This document shows positions 9,402 through 18,917 of a stretch of 64,000 nt of DNA, one piece after another (position 1 is the first letter of the stretch; every line of letters starts with the position of its first letter). Source of the stretch: Confluentibacter sediminis (GTDB lineage: Bacteria; Bacteroidota; Bacteroidia; Flavobacteriales; Flavobacteriaceae). The stretch lies in the NCBI RefSeq assembly GCF_003258355.1, contig NZ_QKPO01000011.1:1-64000 (forward strand), given 5' to 3'. The translations under genes and the position numbers were made by a program. The notes beneath the pieces were generated by a model. That model saw only the letters and a list, made by a program, of their open reading frames with translations. It made no database searches and had not been told where the DNA came from.

Positions 9402-11398
9402 TAAAATAAATTTTCAATAAGTTGATTGTCTACTACGTTAGCAATTGTTATCTTTAAATTTGGTGTTCTGTCCATTTCTCTTTTAATAGCGAATAAAGCT
9501 TCTTCATTTCTAGCCCAACTTCTTCTGGCTATACCATTATTCACATCAAAAAACAACATGCTTTTTAATCTGACTTCGGCTTCTTTCGTGCCATCAAGCA
9601 ACATCCCAAATCCGCCATTCATCACTTCTCCCCAACCTACGCCGCCGCCATTATGAATGGAAACCCAAGTGGCGCCTCTAAAGCTATCACCAATAACGTT
9701 ATGAATAGCCATATCTGCTGTAAATTTACTACCATCATAAATATTAGAAGTTTCTCTATAGGGAGAATCTGTTCCACTTACATCATGATGATCACGTCCT
9801 AAAACAACAGGGCCAATAAGTCCTTCAGAAATCGCATTATTAAAAGCTTCCGCTATTTTTAATCGCCCTTCAGCATCAGCATACAAGATACGAGCTTGCG
9901 AGCCAACTACCAACTTATTGTTTTTTGCATTTTTAATCCAAGTGATGTTGTCTTGCATTTGTAACTGAATTTCTTCTGGAGCTTCTTTCATAATAGACTG
10001 CAAGACTTTCATGGCTATCTCATCGGTTTTCTCTAAATCTTCTGGTTTTCCAGAGGTGCAAACCCAACGAAATGGTCCAAAACCATAATCGAAACACATA
10101 GGACCCAAAATATCTTGAACATACGAAGGGTATTTAAAGTCTATATTATTTTCAGCCATCACATCTGCGCCGGCACGAGATGCTTCCAGTAAAAAAGCAT
10201 TTCCATAATCAAAAAAATAGGTGCCTTTTGCTGCATGTTTATTTATAGCAGCTGCATGTCTGCGTAACGATGCTTGCACTTTTTCTTTAAAATAAGTCGG
10301 ATTTTCCCTGATTAATTGATTTGATGCTTCATAAGATAAACCAACAGGATAATAACCCCCTGTCCACGGAATATGCAATGAGGTTTGATCTGAACCTATA
10401 TGAATAAAAATACCTTCTTCATCAAAACGCTCCCATACATCAACCACATTTCCAATAAACGCTATCGATACAACCTCCTTATCTTTTTGTGCTTGTTTTA
10501 CACGAACCACCAAATCGTCCATCGTTTCCATAAGCACATCTACCCAACCCTGATTGTAACGTTTGGTAGCGGCTTTTTTATTTACCTCTGCACAAATAGT
10601 AATACAACCTGCTATATTTCCAGCTTTTGGTTGTGCACCACTCATACCACCCAAACCGGCGGTTAAAAATATTTTACCCGCTGCCGTATCTTCCTTATTC
10701 AAGACTTTTCTAAACGCATTCATGACAGTAATGGTCGTTCCATGTACAATCCCTTGTGGACCAATATACATAAAAGAACCTGCTGTCATTTGACCATATT
10801 GCGTCACGCCAAGGGCATTAAATTTTTCCCAATCATCTGGTTTAGAATAATTGGGAATCATCATACCATTGGTAACAATAACACGTGGCGCATTTTTTGA
10901 AGATGGAAATAATCCCATTGGATGCCCTGAATACATATGCAAGGTTTGCTCTTCCGTCATGGTCGCCAAATACTGCATGGTAAGTAAGTATTGCACCCAA
11001 TTTTGAAATACGGCTCCGTTACCACCGTAGGTTATTAATTCTTCTGGATGCTGTGCCACTGCAGGATCCAGATTATTCTGAATCATGAGCATGATGGCTG
11101 CCGCTTGTGAACTTTCTGCTGGATATTCTGAAATGGGTCTGGCATATATATTATACGCTGGCTTGAAACGATACATATAAATTCTACCGAAATCTTGCAA
11201 TTCTTGAGCAAATTCTGATGCTAATTCCTGATGCCAGTTTTTAGGAAAATACCTTAACGCATTTCTAACAGCCAACTGCTTTTCTTCTTTTGATAAAATA
11301 TCTTTACGCTTAGGTGCTCTATTAATATCTAACGGATAGTGATGTTTTGGTGGTAATTCTGCTGGAATACCTTGAAGTATAAGTTCTTGAAACGTCAT
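9401..11398 (-). CDS. hutU: Urocanate hydratase
   Basis: A 665-residue urocanase that uses tightly bound NAD+ to convert urocanate to imidazolone-propionate. Recognisable blocks include TYGGNGAVFQNW, GQMTAGSFMYIGPQGIVHG, GGMSGAQPKAG and the cysteine-containing GPMCFDYGFGPFRWVCTSG. It is longer than the roughly 560-residue proteobacterial enzyme; this longer form with an N-terminal extension is, to my knowledge, usual in Bacteroidota. It lies 14 bases after hutH and overlaps the hutI start by one base. Confidence 0.95.
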   Translation of the reverse strand: MTFQELILQGIPAELPPKHHYPLDINRAPKRKDILSKEEKQLAVRNALRYFPKNWHQELASEFAQELQDFGRIYMYRFKPAYNIYARPISEYPAESSQAAAIMLMIQNNLDPAVAQHPEELITYGGNGAVFQNWVQYLLTMQYLATMTEEQTLHMYSGHPMGLFPSSKNAPRVIVTNGMMIPNYSKPDDWEKFNALGVTQYGQMTAGSFMYIGPQGIVHGTTITVMNAFRKVLNKEDTAAGKIFLTAGLGGMSGAQPKAGNIAGCITICAEVNKKAATKRYNQGWVDVLMETMDDLVVRVKQAQKDKEVVSIAFIGNVVDVWERFDEEGIFIHIGSDQTSLHIPWTGGYYPVGLSYEASNQLIRENPTYFKEKVQASLRRHAAAINKHAAKGTYFFDYGNAFLLEASRAGADVMAENNIDFKYPSYVQDILGPMCFDYGFGPFRWVCTSGKPEDLEKTDEIAMKVLQSIMKEAPEEIQLQMQDNITWIKNAKNNKLVVGSQARILYADAEGRLKIAEAFNNAISEGLIGPVVLGRDHHDVSGTDSPYRETSNIYDGSKFTADMAIHNVIGDSFRGATWVSIHNGGGVGWGEVMNGGFGMLLDGTKEAEVRLKSMLFFDVNNGIARRSWARNEEALFAIKREMDRTPNLKITIANVVDNQLIENLF

Positions 11399-11412
11399 AA
11401 CTATTTTTTTAA

Positions 11413-12903
11413 TTATTTTACTATAAAAGCCTGGTTTTTAACCATAGTAATGAGTGCGTTAATGTCATCTTTAAGCATGCGGTCTTCTTCCAATTTAGCT
11501 ACTTTACATCTTATAATACTGAAGTTTTTTTCTATAATTTCAGAAAACGTATTTGGTCTTCTAAACTCCATAGCTTGTGCCGCATACATGAGTTCGATCG
11601 CTAATATTTTTTCAATATTTCCTAATATTTGATTGAATTTACGTCCCGATATACTTCCCATGGACACATGATCTTCTTGCCCTAAAGAGGTGGGAATACT
11701 ATCTGCCGAAGGCGGAAAACACAACGATTTATTTTCTGTCACTAATGCAGCTGTGGTGTATTGCGGAATCATAAATCCTGAATTCAATCCGCCACTTGCC
11801 GTTAACAATCTTGGTAACCCGTATTTACCTTCCATTAGTAAATAGCATCTTCTATCGGAAATATTACCTAATTCTGAAGCAGCAATCGAACAATAATCTA
11901 ATGCCATAGCGAGTGGTTGTCCGTGAAAATTTCCACCTGAAATCGCTTCCGTTTCACTTAACACAATAGGATTATCTGTTACAGAATTCATTTCAATGTC
12001 TGCCAATTCATTTAGATGATAATATGCATTTCTAGAAGCACCATGCACTTGAGGGATGCAACGCATGGAATACGGATCTTGAACACGTTCACAGTTTTCA
12101 TGCGATTTAATATTATTAGAATCTTTAAACAACATACGCATGCGTTCGGCAACTTCCATATTACCCTTAAAAGGACGAATACTATGCAACAACTCTTTAA
12201 ATGGCGATTCGCTACCTTGATATCCTTCCAGACTCATGGCTCCGGCAAGATCGGCTAAATCAAGTAGATATTTCATTTTGCTTAAGCCAATAATGGTATG
12301 CGCTAATATAAACTGTGTTCCATTTATAAGGGCTAAACCTTCTTTGGCTAATAATTCAATTGGCTCTAAATGGTGTCGTTCTAAGACTTCTTTCGCTGGA
12401 AAAATTGTGTCACCAACCCAAAAATCGCCTTCCCCAATTAATGGTAAAAAGAGATGCGATAATGGTGCCAAATCACCCGATGCGCCAACCGATCCTTGTT
12501 CAGGTACTACGGGCAACAAATCATGTTCTATAAAGTAAATGATACGTTCTATGACCTTTAAACGAATGCCCGAAAAGCCTCGACTTAAAGCATGTACTTT
12601 ACAAATCATCATAATTTTTGATAATTCTTTATCAATAGGATTACCCACACCAACAGCATGGGTTATTAATAAATTTTTTTGCAGTAAGCTAGTCTCTTTT
12701 GGTGTAATCTTCACATCACATAAAGGACCAAAACCGGTATTGATGCCATACACAGCCTTAGTATCATTTGCCATTTTTTCCACCTTATCCCTGCATTCAT
12801 TTATCTTGGAAACGGTATAGTTAGACAACGATGCTTTTAAGCTGCCCTTTGCTATAGCCATAACTTTACCTACGTCTAGTCGGTCGGTTCCGTATACAAA
12901 CAT
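11413..12903 (-). CDS. hutH: Histidine ammonia-lyase
   Basis: A 496-residue lyase that deaminates histidine to urocanate, the first step of the pathway. The Ala-Ser-Gly triad that self-cyclises to the MIO prosthetic group is at residues 141-143 (GSVGASGDLAPLSH), and YGINTGFGP (52-60) carries the catalytic tyrosine. It is the promoter-proximal gene of the four-gene hut operon and is transcribed away from a LysR regulator. The 85-base region between them carries two large inverted repeats, so histidine- or urocanate-dependent control by that regulator is likely but inferred. Confidence 0.96.
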   Translation of the reverse strand: MFVYGTDRLDVGKVMAIAKGSLKASLSNYTVSKINECRDKVEKMANDTKAVYGINTGFGPLCDVKITPKETSLLQKNLLITHAVGVGNPIDKELSKIMMICKVHALSRGFSGIRLKVIERIIYFIEHDLLPVVPEQGSVGASGDLAPLSHLFLPLIGEGDFWVGDTIFPAKEVLERHHLEPIELLAKEGLALINGTQFILAHTIIGLSKMKYLLDLADLAGAMSLEGYQGSESPFKELLHSIRPFKGNMEVAERMRMLFKDSNNIKSHENCERVQDPYSMRCIPQVHGASRNAYYHLNELADIEMNSVTDNPIVLSETEAISGGNFHGQPLAMALDYCSIAASELGNISDRRCYLLMEGKYGLPRLLTASGGLNSGFMIPQYTTAALVTENKSLCFPPSADSIPTSLGQEDHVSMGSISGRKFNQILGNIEKILAIELMYAAQAMEFRRPNTFSEIIEKNFSIIRCKVAKLEEDRMLKDDINALITMVKNQAFIVK

Positions 12904-12929
12904 ATCTTTAATTTATAATAAATTTAAAT

Positions 12930-12951
12930 TCAAATTTATTAATAAATTTGA
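12930..12951. promoter_or_regulatory. 22-bp perfect palindrome with back-to-back -7 elements
   Basis: The arms TCAAATTTATT and AATAAATTTGA form a perfect palindrome between hutH and the LysR gene. Each strand contains TAAATTTG, a match to the -7 consensus TAnnTTTG (12943-12950 on plus for the regulator, 12931-12938 on minus for hutH). The two divergent promoters may therefore overlap inside one symmetric site, where a bound regulator would control both. Confidence 0.5.
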
Positions 12952-12952
12952 T

Positions 12953-12974
12953 GCTTAATAAGACCTTATTAAGC
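12953..12974. promoter_or_regulatory. 10-bp inverted repeat, candidate LysR operator
   Basis: GCTTAATAAG and CTTATTAAGC are perfect inverted arms separated by AC. The site lies one base past the 22-bp palindrome and just before the LysR-type gene. Symmetric sites in a divergent LysR-target intergenic region are typical regulator binding sites. Confidence 0.5.
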
Positions 12975-12988
12975 AAGCATCAATAACC

Positions 12989-13879
12989 ATGAGTTATCAA
13001 ATAGAATTTAGACATATCCGTTATTTCTTAGCGGTGGCAGACACCTTGCACTTTAGAAAAGCCGCTGAAAAACTTTTTATCTCTCAGCCCGGATTGAGCC
13101 GACAAATAAAAGATATGGAAGACCATTTAGGCATCACCTTATTTGATCGCCATAACCGACAAGTGCTATTAACCAATGCTGGTTTATATTTAAAGCAGGA
13201 ATTATCGAATAATCTTAAAAGTTTAGAGGCTGTTTTAAATCACGCTAAATTATTACAAGCAGGCAAAGATGGACAATTGAGTTTTGGTTATGTTGGTTCG
13301 GCCATGCAACATATTATACCAGAATTATTGCTGAAATTTACAAAAAATCATCCCAGTGTTTTATTTAGTTTAAAGGAAATGGACAACCAAAAACAAATAG
13401 AAGGCTTATTGTCTCAAGATATTGATATGGGTTTTGTGAGATTAGAACGTGTACCAAGAGGCTTAGAAATATATCCGCTTTTAAAAGAAACCTTTTGTTT
13501 AGTATTGCCTAAAGATCATGCTATAAACCGTTCCAATTTTAAGAATATATCTCAATTAAAAGACGAGCCATTCATTTTATTTGATCCCGAATACAGTGCC
13601 TCTTATTACGAAAAAGTCATGGAGATTTTTGATGATAGTGGCTTTAGTCCTTTGGTGTCGCACAATACCATTCACGCCGATTCCATTTATAAATTGGTAG
13701 AACATAAATTTGGAGTGTCTATTGTACCTAAATCACTGCAAACGGCAAATAATGATGCCATAAAATTTATTGAGTTGAATAAAATTTCACAACGTACCGT
13801 GTTATCTGCTGTTTGGGATAAGAACAATATAAACCCGATGTTAAATTATTTTTTGAGTTTAATAAAAAATCAAGAGTAA
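12989..13879 (+). CDS. LysR-family regulator, probable hut regulator
   Basis: A 296-residue LysR-type protein. The N-terminal winged helix-turn-helix has the classic sequence FRKAAEKLFISQPGLSRQIKDMEDHLG (about 22-50), followed by LFDRHNRQVLLTNAG and a long linker helix. The C-terminal two-lobed effector-binding domain spans about 90-290. Divergent placement 85 bases from hutH suggests that it controls the hut operon and its own gene, with an intermediate such as urocanate as a plausible effector; neither point is proven by the sequence. Confidence 0.88.
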   Translation: MSYQIEFRHIRYFLAVADTLHFRKAAEKLFISQPGLSRQIKDMEDHLGITLFDRHNRQVLLTNAGLYLKQELSNNLKSLEAVLNHAKLLQAGKDGQLSFGYVGSAMQHIIPELLLKFTKNHPSVLFSLKEMDNQKQIEGLLSQDIDMGFVRLERVPRGLEIYPLLKETFCLVLPKDHAINRSNFKNISQLKDEPFILFDPEYSASYYEKVMEIFDDSGFSPLVSHNTIHADSIYKLVEHKFGVSIVPKSLQTANNDAIKFIELNKISQRTVLSAVWDKNNINPMLNYFLSLIKNQE

Positions 13880-13981
13880 AGGTCTCGAGTTTGAAAGAAA
13901 AACAGGTAAATTAGTTCCATGATTGAATAAAACATTTAAACGTTTTTAAGAAATCACACATTCACCACTAAACCAAATACC

Positions 13982-14890
13982 ATGAAACATGCATTATTAA
14001 CATTTCTATTCATTTTACCAATTGCTATTTTTGGGCAAAAAGCAAAAGACACTATCCGGGTTTTTTATTTGGGCGGACAATCTAATATGGAAGGTTTCGG
14101 TTATAATAAAGAGTTACCAAAAACACTGAACAAAGAGTTTAAAGATATTTATATTTTCCATGGAAATTCGGCTGTAGATGGCGATACTTCTGGCGGTTTG
14201 GGATATTGGGATGTATTAAAACCAGGTCATGGCATCGGTTTTCAAACAGATGGAAAAACAAACACGTTTTCCGACAGGTTTGGTATTGAATTATCATTTG
14301 CCAAACGCATGCAGGAATTATATCCCAATGATAAAATTGCCATTATTAAATACTCCAGAAATGGTTCTAGCATCGACAGTTTGGCGGCCAGTTCTTTTGG
14401 GTCATGGGAAGCGGATTTTAACGGAAAAGGTGGCATTAACCAATACGATCATTTTTTAAAAACCATTAAAAATGCTTTTAGTGTAAAAGATATTAATAAG
14501 GATGGTAAAGAAGACGTCTTGGTTCCTTCGGGCATTTTGTGGATGCAAGGCGAATCAGATGGCGATAAAACCGAAGAAATTGCTCTGCGCTACTATAGTA
14601 ACTTAAAACGTTTGATGGACTTAATGCGTGCCAGCTTTCTAACAGACGATTTACCAGTAGTTATCGGTAAAATTTCCGATTCGTTTAATGATGCCGATGG
14701 CAAAGTTTGGGATTATGGCGATTTGGTACAATATGCCCAAGAAAAATTTGCCAAAACCGATGGCAATGCTGGGATTGTTAGAACTACAAAATATTATAAA
14801 TACTCAGATAAATGGCATTATGATAGTGCTGGATTTATTGATTTTGGGGAGCAATTTGCTGAAGCATTACATAAGCTGATGGTTAAATAA
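13982..14890 (+). CDS. Secreted sialate O-acetylesterase-like SGNH esterase
   Basis: A 302-residue protein with a signal peptide (MKHALLTFLFILPIAIFGQ). It carries the SASA/DUF303-type carbohydrate esterase signatures: GGQSNMEGFG near residue 32 holds the nucleophile Ser in a GQSN block, WMQGESDG near 189 is the second conserved block, and KWHYDSAGF near 279 gives the catalytic His-Asp region. Such enzymes remove acetyl groups from sialic acids or plant polysaccharides such as xylan; the substrate here is unknown. It is a single gene between the LysR gene and cysK. Confidence 0.78.
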   Translation: MKHALLTFLFILPIAIFGQKAKDTIRVFYLGGQSNMEGFGYNKELPKTLNKEFKDIYIFHGNSAVDGDTSGGLGYWDVLKPGHGIGFQTDGKTNTFSDRFGIELSFAKRMQELYPNDKIAIIKYSRNGSSIDSLAASSFGSWEADFNGKGGINQYDHFLKTIKNAFSVKDINKDGKEDVLVPSGILWMQGESDGDKTEEIALRYYSNLKRLMDLMRASFLTDDLPVVIGKISDSFNDADGKVWDYGDLVQYAQEKFAKTDGNAGIVRTTKYYKYSDKWHYDSAGFIDFGEQFAEALHKLMVK

Positions 14891-14971
14891 CTTTTATTCA
14901 TATAAAACACTTGATCGTGTTGCACTTTTCAACTAATTTAGTCTATCCAACAATAAGACCATTTAAATATT

Positions 14972-15883
14972 ATGAAATTCAATAACATATTAGAAAACAT
15001 TGGTAATACACCAGTAATACGATTAGCTAAGTTATTTCCAAATGCCAATGTGTGGATGAAACTTGAAAAAGCCAATCCAGGAGGAAGCATTAAAGATAGG
15101 ATTGCTTTATCCATGATTGAAGATGCTGAAAGAAAGCATCTTTTAACACCTGAAACAGAAATTATTGAGCCTACTTCTGGAAATACAGGCATTGGTTTAG
15201 CCATGGTTGCTGCGGTAAAAAATTACAAGTTAACTCTTGTCATGCCAGAATCTATGTCGGTTGAAAGAAGAACCTTAATGGCGGCCTATGGGGCCAATCT
15301 GGTATTAACCCCAAAAGAATTAGGTATGAAAGGTGCTATAGCCAAAGCCACCGAATTGGTTACCAATGCTAAAAATGCCTGGATGCCTTCCCAATTTACA
15401 AACCCATCCAACCCAGACATACACCGTAAAACAACGGCTTTAGAAGTTATTAAAGACTTTCCAGATGGTATCGATTATTTAATTACAGGCGTTGGTACTG
15501 GCGGGCACATCACAGGCATGGCAGACATTTTAAAAGAGAAATTTTCCAACTTAAAAGTCATTGCTGTAGAACCAAATGACTCTCCTGTGATTTCTGGAGG
15601 AGACCCAGGACCACATCCATTACAAGGCATTGGTGCAGGTTTTATTCCTGAAGTATTAAACACCAAAATATTAGATGGCGTTATTAAAATAACCAAAGAA
15701 GAAGCGTTTTCAGAAGTTAAAAATATAGCAAAAACAGAAGGTATTTTAGTCGGTATTTCTACCGGTGCATCATTGGCGGCGGTTAGAAAACAACTAGAAA
15801 ACATTAACAAGGAAGCAATCGTTCTGACCATGAATTATGATACAGGCGAACGTTACCTGTCTATTGAAGGATTGCTATCATAA
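14972..15883 (+). CDS. cysK: Cysteine synthase (O-acetylserine sulfhydrylase)
   Basis: A 303-residue PLP enzyme making cysteine from O-acetylserine and sulfide. The PLP lysine is in GGSIKDRIA (about 37-45), the substrate loop is [11 protein letters not shown] (about 70-80), and the phosphate-binding loop is [10 protein letters not shown] (about 172-181). The N-terminus [16 protein letters not shown] is typical of flavobacterial cysteine synthases. It is not possible from this sequence alone to separate CysK from CysM isoforms with certainty. Confidence 0.9.
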   Translation: MKFNNILENIGNTPVIRLAKLFPNANVWMKLEKANPGGSIKDRIALSMIEDAERKHLLTPETEIIEPTSGNTGIGLAMVAAVKNYKLTLVMPESMSVERRTLMAAYGANLVLTPKELGMKGAIAKATELVTNAKNAWMPSQFTNPSNPDIHRKTTALEVIKDFPDGIDYLITGVGTGGHITGMADILKEKFSNLKVIAVEPNDSPVISGGDPGPHPLQGIGAGFIPEVLNTKILDGVIKITKEEAFSEVKNIAKTEGILVGISTGASLAAVRKQLENINKEAIVLTMNYDTGERYLSIEGLLS

Positions 15884-16014
15884 TAAATTGACGCTTCAAC
15901 TAAGCTTTTCTTTTACCTGATTTTAAGGCTTGAATTAACTTCGTTGAATGCTAGATATAAATTATAATATGATATAATCACGATACTATAAAGTAAGCAA
16001 AACTTTGCTTGAGA

Positions 16015-16629
16015 ATGAAAGATATAATTGAAAGTCTATCAAGAATAGAAAATGGATTTAAACCGATAGAAACAGAAGCACTTAAAATTTTTAAATCTGA
16101 AACCGCCGATAGTGCCAAGATTTTATCTTGTGAGTTGTTAAAACATGAAAAATATCAAATAAGAAGTTTAGCCGTTTTCATTTTAGGATTTATCGCCTCT
16201 AAAGATTTGGAAGCTTTACATATATTGAGAACAGAAGTTAGTAAAGACACCAGTTGGCAAGTTCAGGAAATATTAGCAAAAGCATTTGACCAATATTGTA
16301 AAGACAATGAATATGAAAAATCATTGCCTACAATAACCGATTGGCTAAACGATAGACATGCAAATGTGTGTCGAGCTGTTACAGAAGGATTACGAATTTG
16401 GACAGGTCGTCCATATTTCAAAGATAATCCGGAAGTTGCTATCAACTTGATTAGCAAACATAAAGGTAATGATAGCGAATATTTAAGAAAATCTGTTGGT
16501 AATGCGCTTCGGGATATTTCAAAAAAACACAATGAACTGATAGAAAAAGAAATATCAAGTTGGGATTTGACAGATAAAAAAATATATTTCACCTATAAAT
16601 ACGTGATTAAAAACAGAAATAAAAAATAG
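16015..16629 (+). CDS. DNA alkylation repeat (HEAT-like) protein
   Basis: A 204-residue all-helical protein. The patterns WQVQEILAKAFDQYC, HANVCRAVTEGLRIWTGRPYF and YLRKSVGNALRDISKKH match the HEAT-like repeats of the AlkC/AlkD DNA-glycosylase superfamily. Members scan for or excise alkylated purines, but many are uncharacterised and no catalytic residue can be assigned confidently here. The start at ATG 16015 is preferred over an in-frame TTG two codons upstream. It is a single gene with no obvious operon partner. Confidence 0.7.
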   Translation: MKDIIESLSRIENGFKPIETEALKIFKSETADSAKILSCELLKHEKYQIRSLAVFILGFIASKDLEALHILRTEVSKDTSWQVQEILAKAFDQYCKDNEYEKSLPTITDWLNDRHANVCRAVTEGLRIWTGRPYFKDNPEVAINLISKHKGNDSEYLRKSVGNALRDISKKHNELIEKEISSWDLTDKKIYFTYKYVIKNRNKK

Positions 16630-16980
16630 TTAAATAACACAGCTTTAATATTTTGTTTAAATAACCAACTAAAAAGTGTAAACATTATAAAATCTGCCAA
16701 TACATATTCATAAAACCATTAAATGACTACTCAATAGCTCACTTTTTCCAAACCACAACCTTAACCCCTTAATAACAATCTGTTAACCTAAATTTTAAAT
16801 ATAGGTATCACCTTTGTTGTTTTATAAACGACTATTTGCGAAATACAATTTTTAAGCAAATGATGATTGGTATAAATCATCTTTCTACCTTGGTAGTAAA
16901 TGTTATAACTACTTATTTAAGTAGCGACCTTCTTCCTCTAAAATTTAAAACATATAACAACCAAATCTACATTACAACAC
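16630..16980. other. Intergenic region with clustered small inverted repeats
   Basis: No coding capacity is visible. Three short inverted repeats are clustered: GATGATT/AATCATC (about 16862-16881), CTACC-TT-GGTAG (16885-16896) and CTACTT-ATTT-AAGTAG (16909-16924). They lie 57-119 bases upstream of the LpxH-like gene and could structure its leader or bind a regulator. Confidence 0.4.
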
Positions 16981-17853
16981 ATGAAAAAAAGAGCTGTTGA
17001 TATTGTTGTCATTTCCGATGTGCATTTAGGTACCTATGGCTGCCATGCCAAAGAATTATTAAAATATCTAAAGTCCATTAAACCAGAACGTGTCATTTTA
17101 AATGGCGACATTATAGACATTTGGCAATTTAGCAAACGCTACTGGCCAAAGTCTCACATGAAAATCGTCAAGTACATTACTTCGCTAATATCTAAGGGCG
17201 TTACGGTAGATTATATTACGGGCAACCATGATGAAATGCTGCGCAAATTTGTGGGGTTTCAAATGGGTAAGTTCAGTATTTCTAATAAAGTGCTTTTGGA
17301 AATTGATAACAAAAAAGCATGGATATTTCATGGCGACGTATTCGATGTTACCATGCAACATTCTAAATACATAGCAAAATTAGGAGCTGTAGGTTACGAT
17401 TTTTTAATTCTGCTGAATAGTGCTATCAACTTTTTTGCTTCAAAATTTGGAAAAGGCCCCATTTCAATGTCCAAAAAAATAAAAAATAGTGTGAAATCTG
17501 CTGTGAAATTCATTAATAATTTTGAAAAAATTGCTGCTGATATTGCCATAGAAAACAATTACGATTATGTAGTTTGCGGGCATATCCATCAACCAGAAAT
17601 CAAGAAAATTGAAAATGAAAATGGTTCTGTAACCTATTTGAATTCTGGAGATTGGGTCGAAAATTTAACCGCCCTAGAATACTATAATAATACGTGGCAC
17701 CTGTATCATTTTAGAGATAACATTTTGGTTGAAGACGAAACAGATATTGAAACCGAGGAAGAAGAAGTGCTTGAAACCAATGTGCTTTTTCAAAATTTAA
17801 TGAAAGAGTTTCAAACAGATATAAAACAACCTAAAACAGATATTTTACCATAA
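16981..17853 (+). CDS. LpxH-like UDP-2,3-diacylglucosamine diphosphatase family phosphoesterase
   Basis: A 290-residue calcineurin-type metallophosphoesterase. The five metal-binding blocks are present: SDVHLG, NGDIIDIW, GNHDEM, HGDVFD and CGHIHQPE. This family includes LpxH, which cleaves UDP-diacylglucosamine in lipid A synthesis, but Flavobacteriaceae carry several paralogues and this one has an acidic C-terminal tail (about 245-265, ETDIETEEEEVLE), so its substrate is uncertain. A glycosyltransferase gene starts 8 bases later; the pair may act on an envelope glycolipid (inference). Confidence 0.8.
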   Translation: MKKRAVDIVVISDVHLGTYGCHAKELLKYLKSIKPERVILNGDIIDIWQFSKRYWPKSHMKIVKYITSLISKGVTVDYITGNHDEMLRKFVGFQMGKFSISNKVLLEIDNKKAWIFHGDVFDVTMQHSKYIAKLGAVGYDFLILLNSAINFFASKFGKGPISMSKKIKNSVKSAVKFINNFEKIAADIAIENNYDYVVCGHIHQPEIKKIENENGSVTYLNSGDWVENLTALEYYNNTWHLYHFRDNILVEDETDIETEEEEVLETNVLFQNLMKEFQTDIKQPKTDILP

Positions 17854-17861
17854 AAAACGCA

Positions 17862-18851
17862 ATGAAAATACTTTACGCCATTCAAGGCACTGGCAACGGA
17901 CATTTAAGTAGAGCGCGCGATATTATTCCTATTCTACAAAAAAAAGGTATTGAGTTGGACATTCTGGTAAGCGGCACACAAGCCGATATTAATTTGCCTT
18001 TCGAAATTAAATATCACTTAAAAGGACTTAGTTTTATCTTTGGAAAAAAAGGTGGAGTTGATATTTGGAAAACTTATTTTAAAGCCAAAACCATGCGTTT
18101 GCACAAAGAAATAAGCAATCTACCTGTTGAAAATTACGATTTGGTTATCAACGATTTTGAACCCGTATCAGCATGGGCTTGCAAGTTGAAAAAAATACCT
18201 TGTGTTAGTTTAAGTCATCAATCGGCTGTTCTATCTCCTAATGCACCAAAACCTAAGAAAAAAGATCCTGTAGGTAAACTTATTCTTAAAAAATATGCCC
18301 CGACATCCAAGCAATATGGCTTTCATTTTAAAGCCTATCAAGACAACATATTTACGCCCGTAATTAGGCAAGATATAAGACAAACAAATTGTAGAAATGG
18401 GGAACATTACACCGTATATTTACCTTCTTACGATGATGAAAAAATACTGAATATACTATCTAAGATTAAAAATGTAACTTGGGAAGTGTTCTCTAAACAC
18501 AATAAAAAAACAGTTGTTAATAAAAATATCACTATACGGCCTATTACAAACGACGCTTTTGTAAGCAGTATGGCAACAAGTAAAGGCATTTTATGTGGAG
18601 CCGGTTTTGAAACCCCTGCAGAAGCTCTATTTATGAAAAAGAAATTATTGGTAATACCCATGAAGGGACAATATGAACAACAATGCAATGCAGCCGCTTT
18701 AAAAGAAATGGGCGTTCCCGTCATAAAAACTTTAAAAAAAAAATATCTTAAAACCATTGTTGATTGGATAGCATCTGACACCATTATTGAGGTGAACTAT
18801 CCAGATATTACTGAACAAATTATAGATCAACTATTAAAAGAAAACCTATAA
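17862..18851 (+). CDS. Glycosyltransferase family protein (GT-B-like)
   Basis: A 329-residue protein of the family with a MurG-like N-terminal motif: MKILYAIQGTGNGHLSRARDI contains the G-x-GH-x2R loop. The C-terminal half has the donor-binding pattern GILCGAGFETPAEAL and PMKGQYEQQCNAAAL, as in GT-B enzymes that use UDP-sugars. Its product is not known. It is 8 bases downstream of the LpxH-like gene and just upstream of a GH1 gene, forming a likely co-transcribed group. Confidence 0.78.
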   Translation: MKILYAIQGTGNGHLSRARDIIPILQKKGIELDILVSGTQADINLPFEIKYHLKGLSFIFGKKGGVDIWKTYFKAKTMRLHKEISNLPVENYDLVINDFEPVSAWACKLKKIPCVSLSHQSAVLSPNAPKPKKKDPVGKLILKKYAPTSKQYGFHFKAYQDNIFTPVIRQDIRQTNCRNGEHYTVYLPSYDDEKILNILSKIKNVTWEVFSKHNKKTVVNKNITIRPITNDAFVSSMATSKGILCGAGFETPAEALFMKKKLLVIPMKGQYEQQCNAAALKEMGVPVIKTLKKKYLKTIVDWIASDTIIEVNYPDITEQIIDQLLKENL

Positions 18852-18917
18852 AATAATGTCAGTTCAAGTGATTTGTCGTTGACAAATTGTATCAAGAACT
18901 TTCACGAAACAACCTAT

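Noticed and set aside
9426-12820. Long open frames on the plus strand across the hut genes
   Set aside because: They are antisense to highly conserved enzymes, lack recognisable domains or start signals, and are frame shadows.
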